A stretch of DNA of 10,124 nt, from assembly GCA_003482905.1 (NCBI GenBank), contig DMXM01000013.1, forward strand, positions 1 through 10,124. Direction: 5' to 3'. The notes beneath the pieces were generated by a model, which searched no databases, was not told the DNA's origin, and saw only the letters and a program-made list of their open reading frames with translations. This stretch comes from Elusimicrobiota bacterium (GTDB taxonomy: Bacteria > Elusimicrobiota > Elusimicrobia > Elusimicrobiales > UBA9959). Below, piece by piece: positions 1 through 6,976 of this stretch (position 1 is its first letter; every line of letters begins with the position of its first letter). The position numbers and the translations under genes were made by a program.

Positions 1-2
1 AA

Positions 3-1958
3 TTGGGTCGGAATATGCAGCTGCTCGTTTCTTCGGGACTTGGCGCGGGGATTATTTCCATAACTATGCTGCTTTTTGGGCTAGTTGGTTTATGGGATAC
101 CAAGATTATCCGCACCGGTTTTATAGCTGGGGTGTTAATATATGCAGGGGCGATTTTATACCGCCGGTGGAGCCAGGGTAAAACAGGGGAAAATAAACGA
201 TTGGATAATATCGTTTTTCCGGACGCTAAACGGTTAGATGTTTTGCAGTACGCGGCGCTTATCTTGATAACGATCGCAGCAGTTACGAATTTGCTCGCGA
301 CTTCCGGCCCCGCGATACTTTACGACGCTCTTATTTACCATCTGGCGCTGCCGAAATTGTATCTCTTGCATGGTCGTATTATTTCCACCCCGGAAAATCT
401 ATATTCTGGTATCCCATTCAACATGGAGATGCTTTACGGTCTTACGCTAGCTATTTCAACGGAGAAACTGGCTGCGCTGCTCCACTGCGTATTCGGCATG
501 GCAACTGCGTTGGCAATTTGGGCCTTTATGCGCCGCCATGTTTCAAATGCGGCCGGTATCCTGGCAGCGCTGATGTTTTATCTTTGCCCGATCGTTCTTT
601 TTGGCAGCTGGCAGGCCGGAATAGATCTTGGGGCCGCTTTTTATATTGTTATGGCGTTCATCACTCTTTCATTGGGGCTTGATTCTGAAGAAGCGTCCGA
701 AGCCACGGGCTGGTCAGTCGTGACGGGAATTTTTGTCGGCCTTGCTCTGGGGGTGAAATACACTCTTTTTCCTTTGGGGGCTACCGTTGTTCTTGTTCAT
801 TTATACTCGAATATTCGTGAAGGCAGGCCAGCCGGCAAAACTGTTTGGCTGGTAGTCCCGGCGTTCGCGATATTAGCGCCCTGGCTTTCAAAAAATGTCG
901 CGTTTTATGGCAATCCGGTATATCCATTTCTTCATAAGTTGTTCGGCTCGCACGCTCCTGCCGAATGGCTGGCCTTTTTGTCTGACGCCAGGGCGCATAA
1001 TCCGGTTCAGATTCTTACAACACTTGCCGGAATAAAATCTTTTTTTATCGTTCCCTGGAATATTTCAGTAGTTAACCAGGTTATTGGAGATTCCCTTGGA
1101 GCTGTGTATCTTGCGCTTATCCCATTGGCGTTTACTATGCGGTGGGGAGTATTTAGAGGAGGCCAGTCAGTTCCCGGGATACGGGCAATGGTTGTTATAT
1201 TCGCGCTTGCCGGCTGGATGACATGGCATTTAACAAGCGCGCTATTGCGGTTCTTGGTCCCGGTTCTGCCGTTTGTATCTTTCGCCTTTGCTTTGGCAGT
1301 GGAAAGCAGGGGCGTTCCGGCTTTTCTTCGTAAAACCGGCTGGGCGGTCGCTATTATTCTATCCATGTATAATTTCCAGGAAATATTTGTAATGGGCGGC
1401 GCCAAATCAACAGGCAACTGGGACGCGATCTCTTCAGGAAAGCCCTCTTCTGATTATCTCAAGAGCCAGCATTTAACTTATGGTCTGCCATATTATGCGG
1501 CTATGGAATATATAAACAGTAAGCTCCCTCCGGACGCCAAGGTGCTTTTTCTTGGAGAGTCGCGAGCGTTTTATTGTGAACGGAAATTTATCGCCGCCAC
1601 AGTTTTTGACAATAATCCTTTCTGGCTTCTTGCCCGCAAATCTAAAACTGCGGCTGAGCTTCATGCCGGATTGAAGGCTATGAACGTTACGCATATATTC
1701 CTGAACGCTCCCCAGCTTTACGTGTATTCCGCCCTTTCAACAATTATCCCAAGAGACGTTTATTCCTGGCCGGTCTTTAACGAATTCTGGGCCCGCTATC
1801 TGCGATTGGTTTATGAAAAAAGGACCGGAGTGGGGGGGATAGAGGAGTGGCTTCTTGTGTATGAGTTAATTGATACGCCTAATGATACCCCGGATAAGTA
1901 CGCGATGAATCCATTTCCGAGTACTATTAAAACGCTGCAGGTCGAAGGCCGGTGGTGA
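3..1958 (+). CDS. Multi-pass membrane glycosyltransferase-like protein (GT-C / GT39-like), possibly 5'-partial
   Basis: Probably an inner-membrane enzyme that moves a sugar from a lipid-phosphate carrier to an envelope acceptor; donor and acceptor cannot be read from the sequence. Counting from the TTG at base 3, about 11-13 hydrophobic segments fill residues 9-462 and a soluble C-terminal part covers about 500-651. Family-like features are an acidic first-loop motif (YDALIYHLALPKLYL, residues 107-121; Asp108 is the candidate catalytic acid), PFNMEMLY at 138-145, GLALGVKYT at 246-254, NPVYPFL at 304-310 and RFLVPVLP at 416-423. These resemble GT-C proteins often labelled glycosyltransferase family 39. 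The true start is uncertain: the frame is open to the window edge, no ribosome binding site is visible before the TTG, and ATG at base 15 is an alternative. The gene is less GC-rich than its downstream neighbours and separated from them by a 109-base gap, so it probably belongs to an upstream surface-polysaccharide or unrelated unit. Confidence 0.72.
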   Translation: MGRNMQLLVSSGLGAGIISITMLLFGLVGLWDTKIIRTGFIAGVLIYAGAILYRRWSQGKTGENKRLDNIVFPDAKRLDVLQYAALILITIAAVTNLLATSGPAILYDALIYHLALPKLYLLHGRIISTPENLYSGIPFNMEMLYGLTLAISTEKLAALLHCVFGMATALAIWAFMRRHVSNAAGILAALMFYLCPIVLFGSWQAGIDLGAAFYIVMAFITLSLGLDSEEASEATGWSVVTGIFVGLALGVKYTLFPLGATVVLVHLYSNIREGRPAGKTVWLVVPAFAILAPWLSKNVAFYGNPVYPFLHKLFGSHAPAEWLAFLSDARAHNPVQILTTLAGIKSFFIVPWNISVVNQVIGDSLGAVYLALIPLAFTMRWGVFRGGQSVPGIRAMVVIFALAGWMTWHLTSALLRFLVPVLPFVSFAFALAVESRGVPAFLRKTGWAVAIILSMYNFQEIFVMGGAKSTGNWDAISSGKPSSDYLKSQHLTYGLPYYAAMEYINSKLPPDAKVLFLGESRAFYCERKFIAATVFDNNPFWLLARKSKTAAELHAGLKAMNVTHIFLNAPQLYVYSALSTIIPRDVYSWPVFNEFWARYLRLVYEKRTGVGGIEEWLLVYELIDTPNDTPDKYAMNPFPSTIKTLQVEGRW

Positions 1959-2000
1959 TATGTCCTGCGGGTAGACGCGGGCGGACTGAGGTTCCTTGTC

Positions 2001-2033
2001 TTGACCATGATTTCGGGCGGAATATGGTATAAT
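2001..2033 (+). promoter_or_regulatory. Promoter of rpmE (extended -10)
   Basis: A perfect -10 hexamer TATAAT lies at 2028-2033, preceded by TG one base upstream (2025-2026), which makes an extended -10 element. A -35-like TTGACC (5 of 6 matches to TTGACA) sits at 2001-2006, but the 21-base spacer is too long for standard sigma-70 use. Extended -10 promoters can work without a good -35. An alternative pairing of TTGACC with TATGGT (2023-2028) gives a 16-base spacer and a weaker -10. Transcription would start near 2040, leaving a short leader of about 28 bases before the rpmE ATG. Confidence 0.7.
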
Positions 2034-2054
2034 TTAAGCGTAACGAAACTTTTT

Positions 2055-2060
2055 AGAGGA
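2055..2060 (+). promoter_or_regulatory. Ribosome binding site of rpmE
   Basis: AGAGGA lies seven bases before the ATG at 2068. This is the clearest and best-spaced Shine-Dalgarno sequence in the window, and it fixes the rpmE start. Confidence 0.75.
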
Positions 2061-2067
2061 TAAGACT

Positions 2068-2433
2068 ATGAAAAACGATATACACCCCAGCTACGATCTT
2101 TGCGACGTGACCTGCGTCTGCGGCAACGCTTTCAAGACGCGCGCGGTAAAGCCCGTCATCAAGGTTGAGATCTGCGCCGCCTGCCACCCTTTCTATACCG
2201 GCAAGCAGAAGCTGCTTGACACCGCCGGCCGCATGGAGAAGTTTAATAAGAAATTCGCCGCCACCGGCGGCAAGATGCTTGAGCGCAAGGCCAAGGTAAT
2301 AAAAGTGAAGACCGTGACCCCGCGCCACGCCGCCAAGCGCAAGGTGCTCAGCTCGGCCCCGGCCAAGAAGTCGGACGAGAAGGCCGCTAAAGCCGCCGCC
2401 CCCAAGGCGGAAAAGAAGCCCGAGAGCAAGTAG
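2068..2433 (+). CDS. rpmE: 50S ribosomal protein L31 (bL31), zinc-binding type, with long C-terminal extension
   Basis: A structural protein of the large ribosomal subunit; in known ribosomes bL31 bridges the central protuberance and the small-subunit head. The first 63 residues are classic L31: MKNDIHPSY at the start, CVCG at 16-19, ICAACHPFYTGKQK at 35-48 and DTAGR at 51-55. Cys16, Cys18, Cys36 and Cys39 form the expected zinc site of the C+ type. Typical L31 is about 66-90 residues, but this one is 121. The extra 58 residues (64-121) are rich in lysine and alanine (15 Lys, 13 Ala) and look disordered and basic. The gene has its own promoter, ribosome binding site and terminator, so it is an independent unit placed just before prfA. 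The rpmE-prfA-prmC neighbourhood is common in bacteria. Identity is secure; the role of the tail is unknown. Confidence 0.95.
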   Translation: MKNDIHPSYDLCDVTCVCGNAFKTRAVKPVIKVEICAACHPFYTGKQKLLDTAGRMEKFNKKFAATGGKMLERKAKVIKVKTVTPRHAAKRKVLSSAPAKKSDEKAAKAAAPKAEKKPESK

Positions 2434-2446
2434 CCGCGCTATAAAG

Positions 2447-2480
2447 ACGGGCGTTCCATTACAGGAACGCCCGTTTTTTT
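2447..2480 (+). terminator. Intrinsic terminator after rpmE
   Basis: A perfect 11-bp stem pairs bases 2447-2457 with 2464-2474 around a six-base loop (2458-2463), followed directly by a run of seven T (2474-2480). It begins 13 bases after the rpmE stop codon. A-rich bases before the left arm can pair with part of the T run, so weaker activity on the other strand is possible. It separates rpmE from the prfA operon, whose first ATG is only 29 bases beyond the T run. Confidence 0.93.
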
Positions 2481-2509
2481 ATGTATTGTTTCAGGCACCG
2501 TGAAAACCT

Positions 2510-3580
2510 ATGCTTGAAGAAGAACTTGCAGCCACAAAACGGGAGTTCGCCGAGATAGAGGCGCGCCTTTCCTCCGGCGGCCTGAAGCCCGAGGAGATAG
2601 AAAAGCTTTCCCGCCGGCACGCCGAGTGCCGCAACCTCCTGGACACCGTGGCCGCCGTGGAGAAGGCCAGGAAAGAGGCCGAAGACACCCGGCAGATGGT
2701 GTCGAACACTGACCCCGAAATAGCCGAAATGGCCGCCGCGGAACTGCCGGCCCTGGAGGCCGCCGCGCTCGCCCTTGAAAAAAAGCTCAAGTTCCTGATC
2801 CTCCCGCCCGACCCGGCGGACACAAAGAACATCTTCCTGGAACTGCGCGCCGGCGTGGGCGGCGACGAGTCCGCCCTTTTCGCCGGGGACCTGCTGCGCA
2901 TGTACACGCGCTTCGCCCAGAACATGGGCTGGAAGGCGGAGCTGCGCGATATTTCCACCACCGGGCTTAAAGGCATAAAGAACGCGGTGCTCTACATTTC
3001 CGGGACCGACGTTTACGCCTGGCTTAAGTACGAGGGCGGCGTGCATAGGGTGCAGCGCGTGCCCCAGACCGAGGCTTCCGGCCGCGTCCACACCTCCACC
3101 GTTACCGTGGCCGTCATGCACGAGGTGGACGAGGTGGAAATAAAGATAGAGGCCAAAGACCTGAAGATGGACACCTACCGCTCCAGCGGGGCCGGCGGGC
3201 AGAACGTCAACAAGGTGGAGACGGCCGTGCGCATAACGCATTTGCCCACCGGCATCATTACGGCCTGCCAGGAGGAGCGCTCCCAGGGCAAGAACCGCAT
3301 GAAGGCCATGGCCATGCTGGCGGCCAAGCTGGCCCAGATCAGCGAGGAGAACCAGGCCAAGGCCAACGCCGGGGCGCGCAAGAGCCAGGTGGGCACCGGC
3401 GACCGCTCCGAGAAGATCCGCACCTATAATTTTCCGCAGAACCGCGTGACCGACCACCGCATACAGATTTCCTGGCACAACCTGCAGACCATCATGGAAG
3501 GCGAAATAAAGGACATGCTGGAAGAGATAAGGCTGAAAATAACCGAGGAGGCCGATGGCAGCGGGAAAGATACTGATTGA
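2510..3580 (+). CDS. prfA: Peptide chain release factor 1 (RF1)
   Basis: Recognises UAA and UAG in the ribosomal A site and triggers hydrolysis of peptidyl-tRNA. The 356-residue length is close to the 360 of E. coli RF1. An acidic helical N-terminal domain covers about 1-100. FLELRAGVGGDESALFAGDL at 109-128 is typical of class I factors. The stop-codon reading tripeptide is Pro-Gln-Thr at 185-187 (PxT marks RF1; RF2 would have SPF). The catalytic GGQ is at 229-231 inside RSSGAGGQNVNKVE, and RTYNFPQNRVTDHRI follows at 304-318. The ATG at 2510 gives the usual N-terminus, but I see no good Shine-Dalgarno before it. It starts 29 bases past the rpmE terminator and no convincing promoter is visible in the gap, so expression may rely on read-through or a poor-consensus promoter. 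Its 3' end overlaps prmC by 26 bases. Confidence 0.97.
   Translation: MLEEELAATKREFAEIEARLSSGGLKPEEIEKLSRRHAECRNLLDTVAAVEKARKEAEDTRQMVSNTDPEIAEMAAAELPALEAAALALEKKLKFLILPPDPADTKNIFLELRAGVGGDESALFAGDLLRMYTRFAQNMGWKAELRDISTTGLKGIKNAVLYISGTDVYAWLKYEGGVHRVQRVPQTEASGRVHTSTVTVAVMHEVDEVEIKIEAKDLKMDTYRSSGAGGQNVNKVETAVRITHLPTGIITACQEERSQGKNRMKAMAMLAAKLAQISEENQAKANAGARKSQVGTGDRSEKIRTYNFPQNRVTDHRIQISWHNLQTIMEGEIKDMLEEIRLKITEEADGSGKDTD
3545..3551 (+). promoter_or_regulatory. Ribosome binding site of prmC inside prfA
   Basis: GAGGAGG lies within the last codons of prfA, ending three bases before the prmC ATG at 3555; its GAGG part gives a spacing of six. Because ribosomes finishing prfA cover this site, prmC translation is probably coupled to that of prfA. 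Confidence 0.6.
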
Positions 3581-4400
3581 AGCCGGCCTCCGCCTGGCGG
3601 AGCGCGGCGTGGAAGAGCCGGGGCTTAACGCCCAGTGGCTGCTGGCCGACGCCCTGGGCGTGGAGCGCCTGCGCCTGCTGGCCGAACCGGACCTGCCCGT
3701 GACCGCCGCCGCCCTGGCTAAATTCGAGAAGGGCCTGGTGCTGAAGGAGCAGGGGCTGCCGCTGGCTTATATACTGGGCTGGCAGGATTTCAGGGGGCTG
3801 CGGATAAACGTGGACGAGCGGGTGCTGGTGCCGCGCCCGGAGACCGAAGAGCTGGCCGGCCTGGCCGCGGATTTTCTGAAGGGCAGGGCGGGGGAGATCT
3901 CCGCCCTGGATTACGGGGCCGGCAGCGGCGCCATAGGGCTTTGGCTGGCAAGCGAGTTCCCCGGCCTGCGGCTGACGGCGGCCGAAATTTCGGCCGGCGC
4001 CATAGACTGCGCCGCCGCCAACGCCGGGGCCCTGGGCCTGGCCGGGCGGGTGGAATTTGTGAACGCCTCCTCGCTGGCCGCCGTCACGGGCAGTTTCGAC
4101 GTTATAGTTTCCAACCCGCCGTATATCCCCACCGGGGTCATTCCCGGTCTGTCCCCGGAGGTGCTCAGCGAGCCCCTGGTGGCGCTGGACGGCGGAGGCG
4201 ACGGGCTGGACGTGGCCCGGATGCTGGTAAAACTTTCTCCCGAGCGGCTTAAAAAAGGCGGGGCGCTGATAATGGAGCTGGGCGAGGCCCAGGCCAAGGT
4301 TCTGCTGGCCGCCATGCCGCCGGAGACGTGGGTAGAGAAGAAAACGTTCAAGGACCTGCGCGGCGTGGAAAGGTTCGTTTACGGGAGACTAAATGGATAA
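3555..4400 (+). CDS. prmC: Release factor glutamine N5-methyltransferase
   Basis: A cytoplasmic S-adenosylmethionine-dependent enzyme that methylates the glutamine of the GGQ motif in release factors, increasing termination efficiency. The 281 residues match the usual PrmC size. An N-terminal helical substrate-recognition domain covers about 1-75. The family motif LVPRPETEEL is at 91-100, the SAM-binding glycine-rich loop LDYGAGSGAIGL at 118-129, and the catalytic NPPY, which holds the target glutamine, at 187-190 followed by IP. The C-terminal G-x-ERFV end is also typical. Its probable substrate is encoded directly upstream, and the 26-base overlap with prfA suggests coupled synthesis of enzyme and target. 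The stop codon overlaps the murA start by 8 bases. The older name for this gene is hemK. Codon usage is very GC-rich; bases 4021-4080 contain 45 G or C in 60. Confidence 0.96.
   Translation: MAAGKILIEAGLRLAERGVEEPGLNAQWLLADALGVERLRLLAEPDLPVTAAALAKFEKGLVLKEQGLPLAYILGWQDFRGLRINVDERVLVPRPETEELAGLAADFLKGRAGEISALDYGAGSGAIGLWLASEFPGLRLTAAEISAGAIDCAAANAGALGLAGRVEFVNASSLAAVTGSFDVIVSNPPYIPTGVIPGLSPEVLSEPLVALDGGGDGLDVARMLVKLSPERLKKGGALIMELGEAQAKVLLAAMPPETWVEKKTFKDLRGVERFVYGRLNG
4383..4387 (+). promoter_or_regulatory. Ribosome binding site of murA inside prmC
   Basis: GGGAG lies in the last codons of prmC, five bases before the murA ATG at 4393. It supports that start and suggests translational coupling across the 8-base overlap. 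Confidence 0.6.
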
Positions 4401-5649
4401 TTTTATAATACGCGGCGGCAGGCCGCTGTGCGGACAGACGGTGATAAGCGGCTCCAAGAACGCGGCCCTGCCCATACTGGCAGCCGCCCTGCTTACCCGC
4501 GAAAAATGCGAGATAAAGAACGTCCCCGAGCTGATGGACATAAAGTCCACTTTCGAGCTGCTTAATTACCTGGGCAAGAACTGCTTTTACGGCTACGGTA
4601 ATTTTGTGGTGGAGGAACACGCGCAGCTGAAGCTGCACGCGCCCTACGACCTGGTGCGCAAGATGCGCGCTTCAGTGCTGGCGGCCGGCCCGCTGCTGGC
4701 CCGGTTTAAGAAAGTCCGTTTCTCGCTGCCGGGCGGCTGCACCATAGGCATGCGGCCCATCGACATACACCTGGAAGGTTTTAAAAAGCTGGGCGCCCGG
4801 GTTTCCTACGAGAAAGGCGACGTGATATTGTCGGCCAAAAAGCTCAGGCCCGGCCGCGTAAAATTCCGTTTCCCTAGCGTGGGCGCCACCGAGAACCTGA
4901 TGATGTGCGCCGCGCTTATAGAAGGTACCACCACGCTTGAGGGCTGCGCCCGCGAGCCGGAAATAGAGGACCTGGCCGCCGTCCTTAATAAAATGGGCGC
5001 GGTGGTGCAGGGCGCCGGCACGCCGGTAATTAAAATAACCGGGGCGGCCAAACTCAAAGGCTTTAAACATTCCGTAATGCCTGACCGCGTGGAGACCGGC
5101 ACGTTCATGCTGCTGTGCGCCGCCGCCGGCGGCAGGATAAGGCTGCTCAATACCGCCCCTAAAACGCTGGACGCCCTGATCCGGGCCATGAAAAAAGCCG
5201 GCGTAAAGATAAATCTGTTCAAGGACTCTATGGAGATAATAGCGCCGCAAGGCCGGCCGAAGCCCGTGAGCGTGGTGACCAGGCCGCACCCCGGTTTCCC
5301 CACGGACCTGCAGGCGCCCTGGATGGTATTCATGGCGCGGGCCGCCGGGGTTTCGGAAGTGCACGAGCAGATATTCGAGAACCGCTTTATGCACGCGCCG
5401 GAGCTGGTGCGCATGGGCGCGGACATCACCGTGACGGACAGAAAAGCCGTGATCCGCGGCGTGCCGGCCCTGTTGGGCGCGCCGGTAATGGCTTCCGACA
5501 TCCGCGCCGGCGCCGCCATGGTGGTGGCGGCGGCCGCGGCAAAAGGCAAAACTGTTATCCGCCGCATCTACCACATAGACCGCGGTTATGAAAAACTGGA
5601 GCACAAGCTGAAGGACCTGGGCGTGGACGCCGCGCGGGTGAAGGCCTAG
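4393..5649 (+). CDS. murA: UDP-N-acetylglucosamine 1-carboxyvinyltransferase (MurA)
   Basis: Catalyses the first committed step of peptidoglycan synthesis in the cytoplasm, transferring enolpyruvate from phosphoenolpyruvate to UDP-GlcNAc. Its 418 residues match the family (E. coli 419). The N-terminal SGSKNAALP holds Lys22 and Asn23, which bind substrate. LPGGCTIGMRPIDIHLEG at 112-129 carries the catalytic-loop Cys116, equivalent to E. coli Cys115, the residue that fosfomycin alkylates. PTDLQAP at 303-309 contains Asp305, the general base. DIRAGAAMV at 369-377 and DRGYEKLE at 396-403 are the usual C-terminal signatures. No key residue is missing, so the enzyme should be active and fosfomycin-sensitive. 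The only murA in the window sits after prmC, an arrangement seen in several phyla. folC follows after 19 bases. Confidence 0.97.
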   Translation: MDNFIIRGGRPLCGQTVISGSKNAALPILAAALLTREKCEIKNVPELMDIKSTFELLNYLGKNCFYGYGNFVVEEHAQLKLHAPYDLVRKMRASVLAAGPLLARFKKVRFSLPGGCTIGMRPIDIHLEGFKKLGARVSYEKGDVILSAKKLRPGRVKFRFPSVGATENLMMCAALIEGTTTLEGCAREPEIEDLAAVLNKMGAVVQGAGTPVIKITGAAKLKGFKHSVMPDRVETGTFMLLCAAAGGRIRLLNTAPKTLDALIRAMKKAGVKINLFKDSMEIIAPQGRPKPVSVVTRPHPGFPTDLQAPWMVFMARAAGVSEVHEQIFENRFMHAPELVRMGADITVTDRKAVIRGVPALLGAPVMASDIRAGAAMVVAAAAAKGKTVIRRIYHIDRGYEKLEHKLKDLGVDAARVKA

Positions 5650-5668
5650 GCCGGGGGATCAAAGGGAC

Positions 5669-6976
5669 ATGACTTTCGAAGAGGCCAGGACAAAACTTAT
5701 AGAGCGGCAGGACTTCGTGAAGAAGGACGGCCTGGCGCGCGTTTACGCCTGCCTGGCCGCCCTGGGCAACCCGCAGCGCCTTAAGACCGTGCATGTCACC
5801 GGCACCAACGGCAAGGGCTCGGTCTGCGCGCTTTTCGAGGCCGCCGCGCGCGCGGCCGGGCTGAAGACCGGGCTGTTCATATCGCCGCACCTGGTGAGCT
5901 TTACGGAGCGCATCCAGCTGGGCGGCAGGCCGGTGAGCGAGGAAAAATTCGCCTCCCTCTTCGACGAGGTTTTTAAGGCCGGGCCTGACCTGGGGTTCTT
6001 CGAGCTGCTCACCTGCATGGCTTTCCTGTGTTTCGACAGGGAAAAGACGGACCTGGCGGTAGTAGAGGTGGGGATAGGCGGCCGCTGGGACACAACCAAC
6101 GTGCTGCCCAAGCCGGAGCTGGCGGTGATTACCTCGGTGGATTACGACCATAAAACATATCTCGGCGGGACCCTGCCGGAGATAGCGGCCCAGAAAGCCG
6201 GGATCATAAAAGAGGGCGGCATCTGCCTGGCGCCGATATTGCCGGCCGAGGCCATGACCGAGATCTCCAAAGAGGCGGCCGGGAAGAACGCCCAGTGCCA
6301 TTTCTTCGCGCCGGCCTTTGAAATAATTTCCCGCGACTGGGAAAACAACCGGATGGTACTGCGCCACAAAAAGACGGGCGAGAGCTATCCGTTCGGCATA
6401 CTGGGCGAGCCGCAGGCCATAAACGCCACGCTTGTGTGGGAGGGTCTGGAAATAATGCGCGGCCTGGGCTGGCCGATCACACGCGCCCACGCGGCGGCGG
6501 GTTTCGCGGCGGCGCGCTGGCCGGGCAGGTTCCAGGCCGTGCGCGGCGGGGCGGCTTTCGGCAAAACTATTTTCATCGTTGACGGGGCCCATAACGAGGA
6601 GGCCGCGCGGGCCTTCTCCCGCACCTGGCGGGCCTCCCCTTTCGCCGGCCGGCCGGCGGTTTTTGTGGTGGGGATACTGCGGGACAAGGAATGGCGCCGC
6701 ATACTGGAGATCCTGGCGCCGCTCGCCGGGAAATTTATCTTCACAAGGCCCGATTCCCAGCGCGCCGCCGACCCCTGCGCGCTGGCCGACGAGCTCTCCG
6801 CCATCAGGCCCGACGCCGAGGTGGAGGTGCAGCAGGACATCCGCGCGGCGCTGCTGGCGGCTTCGGGGGCGGGAACTGCGGCGGTGCTGGGCTCTTTTTA
6901 TATTGCCGGGGCCGCGCTTGAGATATTCGGTGAGGCCGGCGGCACGGCCGCCGCCGTACAGGAGACATTATGCTAG
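5669..6976 (+). CDS. folC: Folylpolyglutamate synthase / dihydrofolate synthase (FolC)
   Basis: A Mur-ligase-fold cytoplasmic enzyme that adds glutamate to folates, and in many bacteria also to dihydropteroate, using ATP. The 435 residues fit the family. The P-loop GTNGKGS is at 45-51, the omega-loop-type SPHLVSFTERIQ at 72-83, and EVGIGGRWDTTNV at 133-145. Lys176 in AAQKAGI is the lysine that is carbamylated in related enzymes. The C-terminal-domain motif VDGAHN is at 304-309. One oddity is that the linker motif usually written G-x-H-Q-x-x-N-A reads GEPQAINA at 246-253, with proline in place of histidine. Whether it has one or both activities cannot be told from sequence alone. The start has only weak G-rich sequence upstream (GGGGG at 5653-5657). 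Its last 7 bases overlap the kinase gene, so the two are probably co-translated. Confidence 0.94.
   Translation: MTFEEARTKLIERQDFVKKDGLARVYACLAALGNPQRLKTVHVTGTNGKGSVCALFEAAARAAGLKTGLFISPHLVSFTERIQLGGRPVSEEKFASLFDEVFKAGPDLGFFELLTCMAFLCFDREKTDLAVVEVGIGGRWDTTNVLPKPELAVITSVDYDHKTYLGGTLPEIAAQKAGIIKEGGICLAPILPAEAMTEISKEAAGKNAQCHFFAPAFEIISRDWENNRMVLRHKKTGESYPFGILGEPQAINATLVWEGLEIMRGLGWPITRAHAAAGFAAARWPGRFQAVRGGAAFGKTIFIVDGAHNEEAARAFSRTWRASPFAGRPAVFVVGILRDKEWRRILEILAPLAGKFIFTRPDSQRAADPCALADELSAIRPDAEVEVQQDIRAALLAASGAGTAAVLGSFYIAGAALEIFGEAGGTAAAVQETLC
6961..6965 (+). promoter_or_regulatory. Ribosome binding site of the ROK kinase gene inside folC
   Basis: GGAGA lies four bases before the ATG at 6970, within the final codons of folC. 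It supports that start and coupled translation across the 7-base overlap. Confidence 0.55.

Noticed and set aside
1964..1981. Small hairpin after the glycosyltransferase gene as a terminator
   Set aside because: Only six pairs including a G-T wobble can form, and no T run follows, so it does not qualify as an intrinsic terminator.
2034..2067. Structured L31 autoregulatory leader upstream of rpmE
   Set aside because: The predicted leader is only about 28 bases and shows no stable fold, too short for the known L31 leader RNAs.
2459..3478. Long open frame on the - strand opposite prfA
   Set aside because: It is antisense to an unmistakable release factor, and its translation is low-complexity Gly/His/Ala/Leu with no recognisable domain. 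GC-rich codons on one strand commonly leave the other strand open.
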